64,000 nucleotides of DNA from Rhipicephalus microplus (Eukaryota; Arthropoda; Arachnida; Ixodida; Ixodidae), in NCBI RefSeq assembly GCF_043290135.1, contig NC_134701.1, positions 65,231,502 through 65,295,501 of the forward strand, given 5' to 3'. Both the position numbers and the translations under genes were made by a program. The notes beneath the pieces were generated by a model that saw only the letters and a list, made by a program, of their open reading frames with translations, was not told where the DNA came from and made no database searches. Position 1 is the first letter of the stretch; the number at the start of each line of letters is the position of its first letter. This document shows, piece by piece, positions 1 through 9,960 of the stretch.

Positions 1-133
1 ATGTTGGTGAAAAGACGATAGCGTCGTCCAAGTAGCACAAACAGGTGGACCATTTGAATCTTCTGAGCAGGGAGTCCATCATTCTTTCGAAGGTGGCTGG
101 AGTGCTACAAAGGCCAAAGGGCATGACCTTGAA

Positions 134-1366
134 CTAATATATCTCATTGGGGGTGGTGAATGCCGTCTTTTCACGGTCAATTTCATCTACCTCTATCTGC
201 CAGTAGCCGGAACGAAGGTCTATGGAGGAAAAATAGTGGGACCCATAGAGGAAATCAAGCGCATCATCTATTCGTGGCAGAGGGTAGACATCTTTTTTGG
301 TAATTTTGTTTAGGTGTCGATAATCCACGCAGAAACGCCATGCACCATCTTTCTTGCGGACTAGCACTACAGGAGAAGCCCGACGACTGCAGGATGGCTC
401 AATGATGTCCTTGGCGAGCATTTTCTCGACCTCACTTTGGATGACGTGACGCTCGACCGCCGACACCCGATATGGACGCCTATGAATAGGATGCTCATTA
501 CCAGTGTTTATGCGGTGGCTCATACCCGTAGCTTTCCCCAACGGACGGCCGCTGATGTCAAAAACGTCGATGTAGGACAGCAGAACCCGGTGGAGCTCAT
601 CAGTCTGCTGCGGCGTTAAGTTGGAAGCGATCATCGAAGTAATAGCGCTGTTGGAGCAAGTGGCAGATTGATGTTCAGTGTGGGGGTCAGAAGAGGCGGC
701 CATCGCGAAAACATCTACCGCATTGTCTTCTAAGGTGCAGAGCAACGCCAAAGAGATTCCTTGTGGCAAAACTTGAGGTGTCAAGCTAAAGTTGAAAACT
801 GGGAGGCACGTAGAATTTCCTGCGACAGACAGAATGGTGTGTGGTAATGTAATGCCACGGCTTATGAGGACATCGGTGATAGGGGTCAGAACATAGTCAC
901 CGTCGGGAACTGGTGGTATTGAGACGAGCTCTATGTAGGTCAGTGTCTGTGGAGAGAGGCGCGCGTGTCCCGTTGTGCAGAGGCGAGTCGGCCGTTGTGT
1001 AAGAGTTTCTGTTGCGGGCAAGTGTAGACGGAGCGTACTGGTCGAACAGTCTATGAGGGCAGAATGCGCGGACAGGAATTCGAGGCCTAAGATTACGTCG
1101 TGGGGGCATTTATCAAGGACGGTGAAGAGAACAACTGTGTGTCGATCCGCAATGCTCACACGAGCGGAGCACATTCCAACGATAGATGCTATTCCACCAT
1201 CCACAACACGGACGAACTGAGTGGTCGCAGGTGTGAGAACCTTCTTGAGCTTGCGGCGAAAATCACTCGTCATCACGGAAAGTTGGGCGCCGGTGTCGAC
1301 AAGAGCAGTGACATGTACGCCGTCTACTTGTACGTCTATGAGGTTCCGTTTTGTCGGTATCGTCAA
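134..1366 (-). pseudogene. gypsy A protease and N-terminal reverse transcriptase
   Basis: This is an open frame of 410 codons. A retropepsin-type aspartic protease occupies roughly residues 10-110, with active-site VDTGAQLSVM and a second conserved motif VILGLEFL. A linker is followed by the RT fingers and palm from about residue 290. RT motifs are RRPYRVS, SPVVLVRKKDGAWRFCVDYR and SSIDLRSGYWQ; the aspartate of the last is the first catalytic Asp. The frame stops at 134 in the middle of RT, but the same frame continues toward position 1 with FERMMDSLL and YLDD, so the stop is a mutation rather than the true end. Protease would cleave the Gag-Pol polyprotein and RT would copy element RNA in the virus-like particle. 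Confidence 0.88.
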
Positions 1367-1549
1367 AAGAGGATTTTCGGTCAGTCAGAGCAACGCAGCG
1401 CCACCTCCGGGGGCTGCAACGCTTAGTTTTCCGTCGGGGAACTTCGTGGGAAGGCGGGGGAAGATGGTCGGCGGGGCTGTGGAGAACGAGACTGACTGGA
1501 GACGTTGGGGGGATGGAGAGTGGGAGTAGCGGTGTTCAGAAGCGTGTTC

Positions 1550-2626
1550 CTAGGCAAAATGGTCGCGGCTGGTCTGATGGCGATAGGCAGGACGTGCATA
1601 GAAGGGACGAGAGGACGGTTGTGCAGGAGGACCCCAGCGACTTCTGCAATGGCGAGAAATGTGCCCGCTTCTGTGACACGAGAAGCATATCGGCTTGTCA
1701 TCGTGCGTTCGCCCTGCGGACCAATTACGGAACGTTGAGGGAGAGCCGGTCGGGAAGGGACGTGCAGGCATGTAACGGGGCTGGTAGTCGGTGCGGGGAG
1801 GCGGTGAGATAGAGTGAATTCCCAAGCTGGCAATTTCCTGCCGGACGACTGCTTGAATAAGAGGCAACGTATTTGGCGGAGAGGGGCCAGGGGATGGTGG
1901 TCCCACCTTAGCTGGAGCAGCCGCTTCAAGCTCCCGCCTGACGATTCGCGTCAAGTTGTCACAGTTGTCTGGTGGATGATATGTGTCGAGACACGAGGAC
2001 GTCGCAGTGGTGTTCGGGAGGCGCTGGAACTGATGGGAGATGCGTCTGCTTTTAGCTTGTTGGAACCGGTGGCATTCTTGAATGATCGCATCAACAGATG
2101 ACACATTGTTGAATACCAACAAGTTGAACGCATCGTCAGCGATACCCTTTAGGATATGCGCAACTTTTTCAGGTTCAGACATATTTTCGTCAGCTTGGCG
2201 GCATAGTGAAAGGACAGCCTGAATATAACCGTTGTAGTGCTCCGTGGAAGATTGTGCGCGAGTCGACAACTCATTTTTCGCAGCTTCACGACGACCAGAG
2301 ATGTTGCCAAAAAGCTCACGGATCTTTGCCTTGAAGCTGTCCCAGCTTGTTATGTCATGCTCGTGGTTATCAAACCAAACACGAGGGGTTCCGTCGAGAT
2401 AAAAGATGACGTTTGCGAGCATAAGAGTGGGATCCCACCTGTAAGTGGCGCTGACGCGTTCGTAGAGGCGTAGCCACTGGTCGACGTCGGAACCCTCGCT
2501 GCCCGAGAACACGCCGGGGTCTTTGAGCGCGGGAAGCGTCACGAAAGTTGTTGAGGGCGCCGGGTGAACAGGTCGGGCAGAAGGAGGAGCGACCGGAGAG
2601 GATGTAGCCGAGTCTTGAGTGGTCAT
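1550..2626 (-). CDS. gypsy A Gag (capsid/nucleocapsid)
   Basis: A 358-residue Gag frame. The N-terminal half has the tick gypsy capsid signature (DVDQWLRLYERVS, then a WFDNHE-type motif and a helical region ending VAHILKGIADDAF). The C-terminal third is Pro/Arg-rich and carries one CCHC zinc knuckle, CFSCHRSGHISRHC, which would bind element RNA. The start at 2626 follows the primer-binding region by about 50 bases. The frame ends at an amber codon at 1550, but the same frame continues into protease, so in an active relative gag and pol were probably one frame or separated by stop suppression. Domain identity is clear; whether this copy is expressed is unknown. Confidence 0.85.
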   Translation of the reverse strand: MTTQDSATSSPVAPPSARPVHPAPSTTFVTLPALKDPGVFSGSEGSDVDQWLRLYERVSATYRWDPTLMLANVIFYLDGTPRVWFDNHEHDITSWDSFKAKIRELFGNISGRREAAKNELSTRAQSSTEHYNGYIQAVLSLCRQADENMSEPEKVAHILKGIADDAFNLLVFNNVSSVDAIIQECHRFQQAKSRRISHQFQRLPNTTATSSCLDTYHPPDNCDNLTRIVRRELEAAAPAKVGPPSPGPSPPNTLPLIQAVVRQEIASLGIHSISPPPRTDYQPRYMPARPFPTGSPSTFRNWSAGRTHDDKPICFSCHRSGHISRHCRSRWGPPAQPSSRPFYARPAYRHQTSRDHFA

Positions 2627-2675
2627 GTTGTAAGCCGCGAGGGAGCGTCCGCTTCAGAGTTCCGTGGCGCGGGCG

Positions 2676-2762
2676 GGGATCGCACAACTCCGCCAAATAT
2701 GTTACGGGAAGGAGACTGACTCAGAGGGGTAGTCACCGATCACCGATGTATTTACAGCCGGT
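2676..2762 (-). repeat. Gypsy A 5' LTR end with primer-binding-site candidate
   Basis: Upstream of gag on the minus strand the sequence ends ...CCGTAACA, then after a few bases reads TGGCGGAGTTGTGCG, a plausible tRNA primer-binding site beginning TGG. The LTR end is therefore placed near 2700. Only about 60 bases of LTR seem to remain, because RNase H coding sequence of the neighbouring element can be read down to about 2763. The tRNA was not assigned. Confidence 0.5.
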
Positions 2763-2774
2763 TGGGCGAGCAGC

Positions 2775-3262
2775 GCCAGCCACACAGATTAGCTCGCGCC
2801 AGTCTATCTGCTTTGTCTTCTTCGGCTCCATGCACTGGCACCTAGCAATATGAACAATTTTTGTCATATTTTTGGATCGCCAATGCCCACCTTGTTAGCC
2901 TAGCACTGCAGGGATACGCACGAGTCAGAAAAGTGAACGGGTCATGATCAGTCATCATTTTGACCTTTGTGTCAAATAACCATGTTCCCAATGACTGTAG
3001 CACCTACACAATTGCATACGCCTCTCGTTTAATCGTGCACCATTTTTGTTGCGACGGGCTCAATCTCTTACTGAGGAATGCAACTGGTTGTTCATGTTCA
3101 CTTATCCTTTAGGAAATGCAAGCCCCAATAGCCGTTTCCAATGCATCCGTCGCCAAACAAAATAATTTGCTGGGATTTGGTGCTGCCAACCCTGGAATCG
3201 ACGCAAGGGCCTCTTCAACTGAATCAAACGCTATCTGAGCCTCCGATTTCCACGGCAGAGTG
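2775..3262 (-). pseudogene. RNase H of the Gmr1-like element
   Basis: The conceptual translation shows an RNase H-like domain directly after RT: a CLATDALETAIGACI stretch (typical LxTDAS.xAIGAVL), then PVAFLSKRLSP, a TDHDPF motif, and a closing GAEEDKADRLARA resembling the usual NxxADxLSR end. The frame is broken by stops. The domain would remove the RNA strand during cDNA synthesis. It is recognised by motif order and by continuity with the RT frame; the exact end near 2775 is approximate. Confidence 0.65.
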
Positions 3263-3263
3263 T

Positions 3264-4234
3264 TTAAAACTTTTTGTTTGCGAGTGCCGTCAGTGACAAC
3301 ACGAGTCTTGAATAGTGTGGCACGTATTCCCCGTAATAGCTCAGAGACCCCAGCACACTCCTCAGTTCGTGCTTTGTAGTAGGAGGCTTGAGCCGTTGTA
3401 TAGCACGTACTCTGTCATAGTCCGGAGCTTGTACACCTGACCCCACCACATTCCCAAGATACTTTACTTGTGGCTGGGCAAACTTGCATTTCAATGGGTT
3501 TACCGTGCGACCTGCTTCCTGAATGGATCGCAATACTGCCTACTGATGGCGCATGTGATCTTGCCAAGTCTCCGAAAATATAGCTATATCGTCAAAGTAT
3601 GCCCACGCATACGAATGATGGTTGCTTAGCAACTCATTTACCACTTGCTCGAAAGTAGCCACTGAATTCCGCAACCCGTAAGGCATTACCTTCCATGCAT
3701 ACAAGCCACTGGGCGTTGCGAAGGTTGTCAACCTTTGCGATTCTTTATCTAGCGGTATTTGCCAATACCCGCGGGTCATGTCCAAAACTGATATGTATTT
3801 CGCCCTAGCTATGGAGTACAGGAGCTCGGTCACATTTACCATAGGGAACTGGTCAGGTTCTATGATCGCGTTCAAGCAACTTTAATATACACATATTTTG
3901 ATGGATCCGGCCTGTTTAGCCGCTCATACCACTGGGTGGGCAACTGCACTCTGCACCGGGTAGATAAAGTCCCACGATAGCAAGTCGTGCATCTGCCGCT
4001 CAACTTCGCCCTTAAAGCCATTGGTACTTTGTACATATGTGGTCGTGTTTGCTTAGTGCTGGGTGATGATATAGTTTTGTGCTCGCCCCAGTCTACTTCG
4101 GCCAGGCCGTTCTGACATAACCTCTCTGTATTCCTAAGAATTGCATCGAGTTCTTCGTTTCGTCCCGAACTCAGGTCATTTGCCAGTGAGATCACGCAAA
4201 TGTTTTCGCAAGAGCTGATAGCCTGTGGTGCCAT
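3264..4234 (-). pseudogene. Reverse transcriptase of the Gmr1-like element
   Basis: Three adjoining frames make one RT. The N-terminal part (4234-3872) has the lead-in before the fingers. The core (3875-3540) has SVLDMTRGYWQIPL (first catalytic Asp), VMPYGLRNSVATFEQ and AYFDDIAIF (YxDD box). The part to 3264 has the thumb/connection motifs KYLGNVVGSG and LRSVLGSLSYYGEY. The residues are gypsy-type. A frameshift joins the first two parts, and an in-frame stop at about 3540 separates the second and third. This RT lies downstream of integrase on its strand, the reverse of ordinary gypsy elements. Confidence 0.85.
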
Positions 4235-4378
4235 CTCGATGTTTCAGAACTCGGCGTCGGCCTCGAATACCACCGCAACGTTATTAGCGCGCGCGTGATA
4301 TTGACGGAGCTTATTAGCACAGACTAACCTCTCAGCCCCCGCTGAGTCCACTATAACGTAACTGTCTGTCCGAGCTTT

Positions 4379-5562
4379 CTATTTGACTACCACGGGTCCT
4401 TGCCGCTTCGGCTGTAGTTTGCTGCCGCCCTCACTCTGCATGACGAGGATCTGATCCCCTACCGAAAAGTCCTTACATAAGGAGTGAAGGTTATTCCTCT
4501 GTGCATAGAGTTTCCGGATTTCACCACTGCGCTCATCCACTACTTTCGCAGCCTCACTCATCTGTTGTCTCAGCTCTTTCAGATATACAGCATCCGGTTT
4601 GCTCAGTCTGATTGGAGGAGTCCAGTCGCCCGTCCACAATTCGGAGAATGCTCAGGGGTCCATGTGGTGCGAGCCCATACATAACTTCAAACGGTGACTT
4701 CTCAGTAATCTCGTGCGCCACCTCGTGGTATGCCCACAGCAAGCAAGGCCCAAATCGGTCCTAATCTCAACCGTGAGTGTCAATCACTAGCCGCATCATC
4801 CCCTTGAAAGTACTGTTCCAACGCTCTACGATACTGCTACTTTGTGGGTGGTCGGACATCGCGAACCTCATTTTCACTCCTAACCTCTCCATCAGCTCTA
4901 CGGTTAGTCTGGCAGTAAAATTTGTCCCCTATTCGCTTCATATGATCTCAAGCGTTCCACAGCGACTAAATACTTCGATTAGCGCCTGACACGTTGCCTT
5001 AGCTGTCAATGCTCGCAGTGGAATTACCTCTGCCCATCGTGTACAGAGACCAACAGCGCTTAATGCATATTTATGACCTCGTGAAAAAGGTGGCTCCTGA
5101 GGACCTATGCAGTCGATATAGATTATCTCAAAAGGCGTTTTTCGGTCTGTTCGGAGGTGTTATTGGCACCCGGTCAGTTTTTAATTTCCGCGCATGCACC
5201 TGGCACCCGTGACAGCTCTGACAACGGTCCTTCACATCTGATCCCATTGATGGCCAGTAAAATGACGCCATAATGCGCTTCTTTGTTTTCTTTTCCGAAA
5301 AGTGACCACGGCAACGACTGTCGTGCGCTAAGTCTAATACCTCCGTTCGGTACGACTTTGGTACCACTAATTGAAGGCATTGTCTCCAACCCAACTTCTC
5401 TTTGTGATATAGCAACTGGCCATCGATTACTATGCCGTGTGACCCAATTCTCATTTTCCGCCAAGCATCGGCCAGCGACTCATCGCATTTTTGCATTTGA
5501 GCAAAAGAATTCTCAGTGACCGGACCAAGCCGCTCGCTTTCCACCATATTATCTTGCACCAC
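4379..5562 (-). pseudogene. Integrase of the Gmr1-like element
   Basis: The N-terminal part (5562-5128) has an HHCC zinc-binding domain: H..RCRGH, a FYWPSM motif, then CQSCHGC. The catalytic core follows: IYIDCIGP gives the first Asp, GTNFTA marks the second region, and HPQSSSIVERW contains the Glu. The second Asp is not preserved; the site reads SE followed by a stop. A C-terminal domain rich in charged residues ends near VGDQILVMQSEG and QGPVVVK at 4379. Frameshifts occur near 5128 and near 4600-4740. It would insert cDNA into the host chromosome but is clearly inactive here. Confidence 0.82.
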
Positions 5563-5568
5563 AGAATT

Positions 5569-6165
5569 CTAATTTTTCGATTGCCCTTGCTCAACATTTG
5601 ACGTGCAATTAATGGCTTGCAGCTCAAATTCCTTTGCGTCCCTCTCCTCATCTGCTTTCACTTCTAACGAGGAGTTCCCCTCAACCTCAGTGTTAGCCTC
5701 CTGTCCGAAGATAGGTAGTTTTTCCGCTGTGCGCTGCATGGCATTAGAGCTAGGGTTCGAACATGGAGGCACCTGCTCTGGCTTTCTAAGTGGCAAACAG
5801 CGCTCCGGCACAGTTTCTAGTGCTGTATTGCTCATCGCCTCATACTCCTGCAGATCACCCATTAACTCCTGGTGACAGTGGCAGAGGCACTCATAATCCT
5901 CCGGAGTAAGTAGTACAGATGCACTGGTGCTTAACTTATCAGTTACTGCACAAAGCAATGGCACACGCTGTGTAACGCTATCTGATGAGTATAGGAAACC
6001 GAGAGGCACGTACATTAGGCGCGCTGTAACACCCTGTTAAAAAGCACCTGTTAGCTTTATGGTGCCACTGCTCTCGCCCAAAATCTCAGCGGATACATAA
6101 TTTGCTCATATTTCTGTTATATCCGCACCTGAATCAATCCGCGCTTAACAGGGTTTGTCTCCCAC
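5569..6165 (-). pseudogene. Protease and spacer of the Gmr1-like element
   Basis: Just after the Gag zinc knuckle the translation gives RIDSGADITEI, an aspartic protease active site of DSG type, followed by beta-strand-like sequence (LGESSGTIKLTG) and VTARLMYVPLG. There are stops on both sides of the active-site segment and one after TGAF. The 148-codon frame 6015-5569 continues with an acidic spacer of no recognised fold that leads into integrase. Protease identity rests on the active site and position. Confidence 0.6.
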
Positions 6166-7094
6166 GAAAATCTCAGTCCTTGGGTCCCCTATCAGGGAAT
6201 TGTTAATCAAAGCAGTGTGCGCCAACGGTGAAGCCGAGCTCTCGACATACGTCTCATTTCGGGGGGTTACGCGTAAAACCTCTGTTTTATTAGCAGTAGT
6301 GCCACGTGGGGACTCGCAATGTCTCATAATGTGGCCCCGTTTTCTGCAGCTAAAACACACCACGAAATTAGGGCTGATATTAGTACTAGCCGATGATTTG
6401 ACTGGCGGCCTATAATTCAAGTTTCTTGGCCCTGCTTTGTGGTAGCTGCCCTGCCTGCCACTGCCGAGGCTTTCTTCGAAATTGGCGGCTACTTCCGCAA
6501 TATCCCTGGGCCTCAACCAACCCTTTATTTCTGCTGAGTTACCAGCTTGCGGAGATCATCTGCCACAAACTCTTTTAGCCTGTCAGCTATCAGCAACTCC
6601 TGAAGGCTTTTGAACGACTGCACCTCTCTACACTTAAGATAGAAGGAGAACATGGTCTCCAGGCGCGCCACCACTTGGCTTCAAGACTCGTGTGCTCTCT
6701 TTTTATTTCCAAGAAAATCCGGTGGTGCTCGCTCGGAGTCATCCGCAGCTTCTTTAAAACTCTTGATTTTAAACCTGAGTACGCCATTACCCCCGCTTCA
6801 GATTGACTGGCAACGAATGTTCACACCTTGTCACTTAGAAATGGCAATAGAATCGTGCCCTGAATATACTCGGGTATGTTCAATGCCGCAAAAAGAGCGT
6901 CCACGTTTTTGAACCAGGCGGGAATCATAGGCTCATCAGTGGGCATGGGCGTAAGGACTGCTTTTAGCTCCCTCGCGTACCATCCGATACTGGTTTTCTG
7001 GTTCCGGTTTTCCGGTTCCTCTATGAAGTCACGCGACGATCTCATCTTTTCTAGCTCAGGCTTGAGCTTCAGCGCTTCAATTTCAGGACGATAG
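6145..7094 (-). pseudogene. Gag of the Gmr1-like element
   Basis: The N-terminal piece (7094-6821) begins within a charged helix (LKLKPELEKMR) and continues to a capsid-like stretch (IPAWFKNVDALFAAL, then TILLPFLSDKV). A middle piece is in another frame (6787-6590). The last frame (6516-6145) has one zinc knuckle, CFSCRKRGHIMRHC. At least two frameshifts and several stops are present, and the 5' end is cut by the PLE end at 7102. It would form the particle and bind RNA. Confidence 0.65.
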
Positions 7095-7101
7095 TTATAG
7101 C

Positions 7102-7563
7102 GCGAAAACAAAACGACGACACAGAGACAAGAAGGACACGAAGGACGCAAGCGCTAACTTCCAATTGCGTTTATTGCGCAGAGCTCGAAAATATATAGAT
7201 AAAACAATAACCATCTCACAAAAACCATATGGCACAAAGAGTAAAACATGATTAAGGAAAAAAACAAAAAACAAAAACAAAAAAATGCACAGAAAAAGGC
7301 AAAGATAAGTATATAGGGAAACGAAACAGAAAAAAGTAATATAACTACTTGCGCGCACCAAAACCTTCGAGGAACCTTAGTTCCTTCTCGGACAAAGACA
7401 CGGAGGGCTTCCTGATGCAAGACACCTGCGCGCGTGCCATCTGAGCGGCCTCGACGACGACTCCGGTGCGCTCATTCTTGTGCTTGTACAGCGTCGCTGT
7501 GTCCTTGAAAAGGGGCACACAGTTGAATATGGTGGTTTTTGGACGTTCTACCCCACTTATCAA
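7102..7563 (-). mobile_element. 3' end of a Penelope-like element (GIY-YIG tail plus 3' UTR)
   Basis: The minus frame 7563-7345 encodes a C-terminal PLE tail: CVPLFKDTATLYKHKNERT, VVEAAQMARA, then CIRKPSVSLSEKELRFL. The tail PSVSLSEKE.RFL recurs in the PLE pieces at 26.5 kb and 59.4 kb, which supports the assignment. Downstream is a pyrimidine-rich 3' UTR of about 240 bases ending with GTCCTTCTTGTCTCTGTGTC-type sequence at 7102. The RT and most of the endonuclease are missing. It abuts the 5'-truncated gag of the Gmr1-like element. Confidence 0.7.
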
Positions 7564-8254
7564 TTAATCAAGCTCATTCATCTCTAATTGATGGTATTTA
7601 GGACGCATACTGGTTATGACTGATTAATTAGCTGAATTTCCAATTGGGCACTGTATATACTGTAATTTCACGTTCAGTATATATTCAGTATAAACTGTGA
7701 TTTCAAGCCAACTGATACGAGAGGACGTGCATGCACACCACAGCAGGCGTCTCGTTGCTAGATAGCGCGCCGACGCCTTCAACCACGGAATCCCGTGGTC
7801 TGCAAACTTACGCTCATGCCTGTGCATATCAGTCTCTTTGAAGTGCGTAGCGAAGGAAGGCAATTGTGAAGTACAGTATGGTTCACTGTTACGCGGAACT
7901 GACGAACGCGTGGGTGTGGCCCACGTGGCGCGCACTGGTGACGAGACTTGTAAACGTGGCGCACGCACATAAAACCGCAAGGGTGACGCTTGTCCCGTTT
8001 CATCTGCTACTTTCCGCCCCAGTGCTTGCCGAGCGCTTTCGTTTTCCCGCGGAGTGATTTATACCGCCGCTTGTCTGCCGGCGCCGCGTCAGGTACCCAG
8101 CAGGAACATAAAAATTCCAGCTTGCTTTTTCTGTGGTTTATCACCATTTTTAAACGATGCACTTCACAACTACAGAGGTGGAATTTCGATTAAAGGCGAT
8201 ATACAATGAAAAACCAAGTGATTACATTTAGAAGAACGTTTATAAACGCTTAAT
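7564..8254. other. Unrecognised intergenic stretch
   Basis: No protein motif was recognised in either strand. There are short AT-rich direct repeats around 7660-7710 (ACTGTAATTTCA and ACTGTGATTTCA) but no clear terminal repeats. Short open frames here show no family resemblance. Confidence 0.4.
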
Positions 8255-8470
8255 AATAATAAATGTCGGGGTTTAACATCGCAGAACAGCGGTACAATTA
8301 TGACCGACGCACTGGAAGGCTTGAGAAATTCGGACCACCTGGTGTTCAAAGTGAAATACGTGGGCCTCGAATATTCCCGCCTCCATCGGTAATACCACTG
8401 CCGGGATTTGATTCCGTCACCTGCTGATCAGAAGTCAAGCACCAAACGCATATAGCATAGTGGCCAGGTG
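8255..8470 (-). repeat. Ruka-like tRNA-derived SINE, degenerate
   Basis: On the minus strand a degenerate tRNA-like head with a B-box-like region is followed by a body ending in a GTTAAACCCC motif (GGGGTTTAAC on the plus strand at about 8268). The same layout is seen at 27408, 28372 and 62013. It would be a Pol III transcribed, LINE-dependent element. This copy is the most diverged of the four. Confidence 0.6.
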
Positions 8471-8825
8471 AGAAAACACTTGAGGATGAAATCTTTTTGA
8501 AGGATCAATATGGCGTGATCCCTAATGATGTTCTGGCTCTGGCTTGCTATATCCCGGCAAATATTAGTGTTAACGTTCTAAATCATGTAAGCTTTTTACT
8601 AAAAAAGAAACATCAGAAGAAGCTGCATATTTCGAATCATGATAACATGCATTTTAACGAAAAGTACTCTGCTTCTCCACTGTGCGTGCAAGAAAAATGA
8701 AGTGTGTAACACTATACATTAGAGTAAGCACGAAAAAGAAAATTTATTCGTCATATGTTCGCGACAAAAAATGAAGCAGCCCAGCTCTATACGGCCTTTT
8801 AACGTTACAATGAGAAGCTTCGATC
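8471..8825. other. Unrecognised stretch upstream of mariner fragment
   Basis: AT-rich, with a 67-codon frame at 8497-8700 lacking recognisable motifs. Part of 8700-8825 could be the 3' non-coding end of the Tc1/mariner element that follows, but no terminal inverted repeat was found. Confidence 0.35.
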
Positions 8826-9030
8826 AGTAGTAGGCGATGGCACCTCCAGCGTCGAGTACGGCCTTCATTCTTGCAGGCAGATACCTGTACAGAGTTTCCG
8901 TGAAGTATGAATCGCGCTTAAGCCCCTCGCACTCTTCATTTACGGAAGCCCAGAAGTCATCTTTGAATTAAACGTGGAGAGTTTGGCGTAAGAGCGATGA
9001 TTTCAAATAAGTTCAAGTCAGGTGACAGGT
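8826..9030 (-). pseudogene. Tc1/mariner transposase C-terminal fragment
   Basis: The minus translation begins HLSPDLN, the motif around the third catalytic acidic residue of Tc1/mariner transposases (usually SPDLNPIE). With two frame changes it continues FWASVNEECEGLKRDSYF and LPARMKAVLDAGGAIAYY, then a stop at about 8826. The catalytic core upstream is missing, replaced by a poly-G run and unrelated sequence. About 65 residues remain, so the copy is inactive. Confidence 0.7.
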
Positions 9031-9530
9031 GGGGGGGGGGGGGAGGGAGGGGCACACAAGCACTGTCGAGGTTTTCAGTGGCCTGTTTACAACGGCAGAA
9101 ACAGCATGCTGACTATATACTTTAGTACAGAGCTCGACTATGAGAAGCCTTTCATCTTCAGGTGCCCTGGCCATGCCGTATATAAGAGCTGACACCACCG
9201 AAAATTCGTTCAGTATAGAATTACGCCCGCAGGTGCAGAAATATCTTAAAGCAATAATGAAGCCCTTCACTTCCGTAACCTACAGTGTCCATGCTCACAG
9301 AAATGTTAGTCGTAAGCTTTGCGCAACGATCGAACAAGACGGCTGACTTTGATAACAGACAAGTAACGGTGCTTCACGTAACGAGCATAGCCGGCTTTTC
9401 TAACCACTGAAACACACGCGACGTTGCCAACGCGCGCCGAGCGCTAGGGTGGGGAAGTAGCAGACGACCCAGGGCACGAACCACCCTTGCGATTCTAAGC
9501 ACATGATCCACGTTTCCAAATTTCGTAAGC
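9031..9530. other. Poly-G run and unrecognised sequence
   Basis: A run of 13 G (about 9030-9042) marks the broken edge of the mariner fragment. The remainder has small open frames on both strands with no recognisable domain. Confidence 0.35.
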
Positions 9531-9578
9531 AGATAGCGCCCCGCGGACCGCCGGCTGGCGGTCTGCGGGGCGCTATCT
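9531..9578. repeat. GC-rich hairpin, 22-bp arms and 4-base loop
   Basis: Left arm 9531-9552 and right arm 9557-9578 are complementary along 22 positions apart from one G/T wobble, around the loop GGCT. The arms begin AGATAGCGCC and are very GC-rich. This could be the centre of a fold-back transposon, a small-RNA precursor or a cruciform. No target duplication was identified. Confidence 0.85.
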
Positions 9579-9960
9579 CGGCGCTTTCCGGGCGGCTAAG
9601 TCATGAGGTGGGTTGGCGACTTGCAGGACGCGCAGTAGCTTTTTTGGGGGCACGCGGGCCCTTCGGGGTGCGGGATAGCTAGTTGTGATGGTTAAGGACG
9701 TTCGTCACTATGTTTGTTTATAGCGGACGAGAAAGGATTAACATGAACAATTTAAGCGAACAAAAGAAGCTTTATATTGTACACTAGAGAAGAGAGTGAC
9801 AGGAGAAAATAAAACTATATGTCCAACCCTATACGCCAAGCATCACGCAACATGCATGAGAGTCAGACCGCCTTAATATACGCAGAGTTCGCGGCTACGC
9901 TAACTCAGTGTCCAGCGCGTATAGTTCTCGGTTCGTAAGAAGAAACCGCTGTCTCACAGT
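9579..9960. other. Unrecognised stretch
   Basis: No motif was recognised. It contains a short GC-rich segment near 9640-9670 and AT-rich sequence after 9700. Confidence 0.3.

Larger units (their letters stand above)
1..2762 (-). mobile_element. Ty3/gypsy LTR retrotransposon A, cut by left window edge
   Basis: The minus strand reads, from high to low coordinates, a short LTR end, a primer-binding-site candidate, gag, protease and the first part of reverse transcriptase. RT continues past position 1, where its YLDD active-site motif can be read at about 20-60. Gag and pol are in the same reading frame, interrupted by stops at about 1550 (TAG), 1391 (TGA) and 134 (TAA). RNase H, integrase and the 3' LTR lie outside the window. 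The stops make this copy non-functional. The 29250-30838 fragment belongs to the same family, sharing a conserved linker of the form GKL..A.GGGAAL just before protease. Confidence 0.85.
2763..7100 (-). mobile_element. Gmr1-like Ty3/gypsy element with integrase before RT
   Basis: Reading the minus strand from 7100 down, the order is Gag with zinc knuckle, aspartic protease, integrase, reverse transcriptase, RNase H. Standard Ty3/gypsy elements have integrase last. Integrase-before-RT with gypsy-type RT is the arrangement described for Gmr1-like elements. The parts follow at natural spacing: the protease spacer runs to 5569, integrase from 5562 to about 4379, the RT lead-in from 4234, the RT core to 3264 and RNase H to about 2790. 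All are on one strand, arguing against random fragments. Many stops and frameshifts show it is dead. No LTR was identified, and both ends are truncated by neighbouring elements. Confidence 0.75.
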
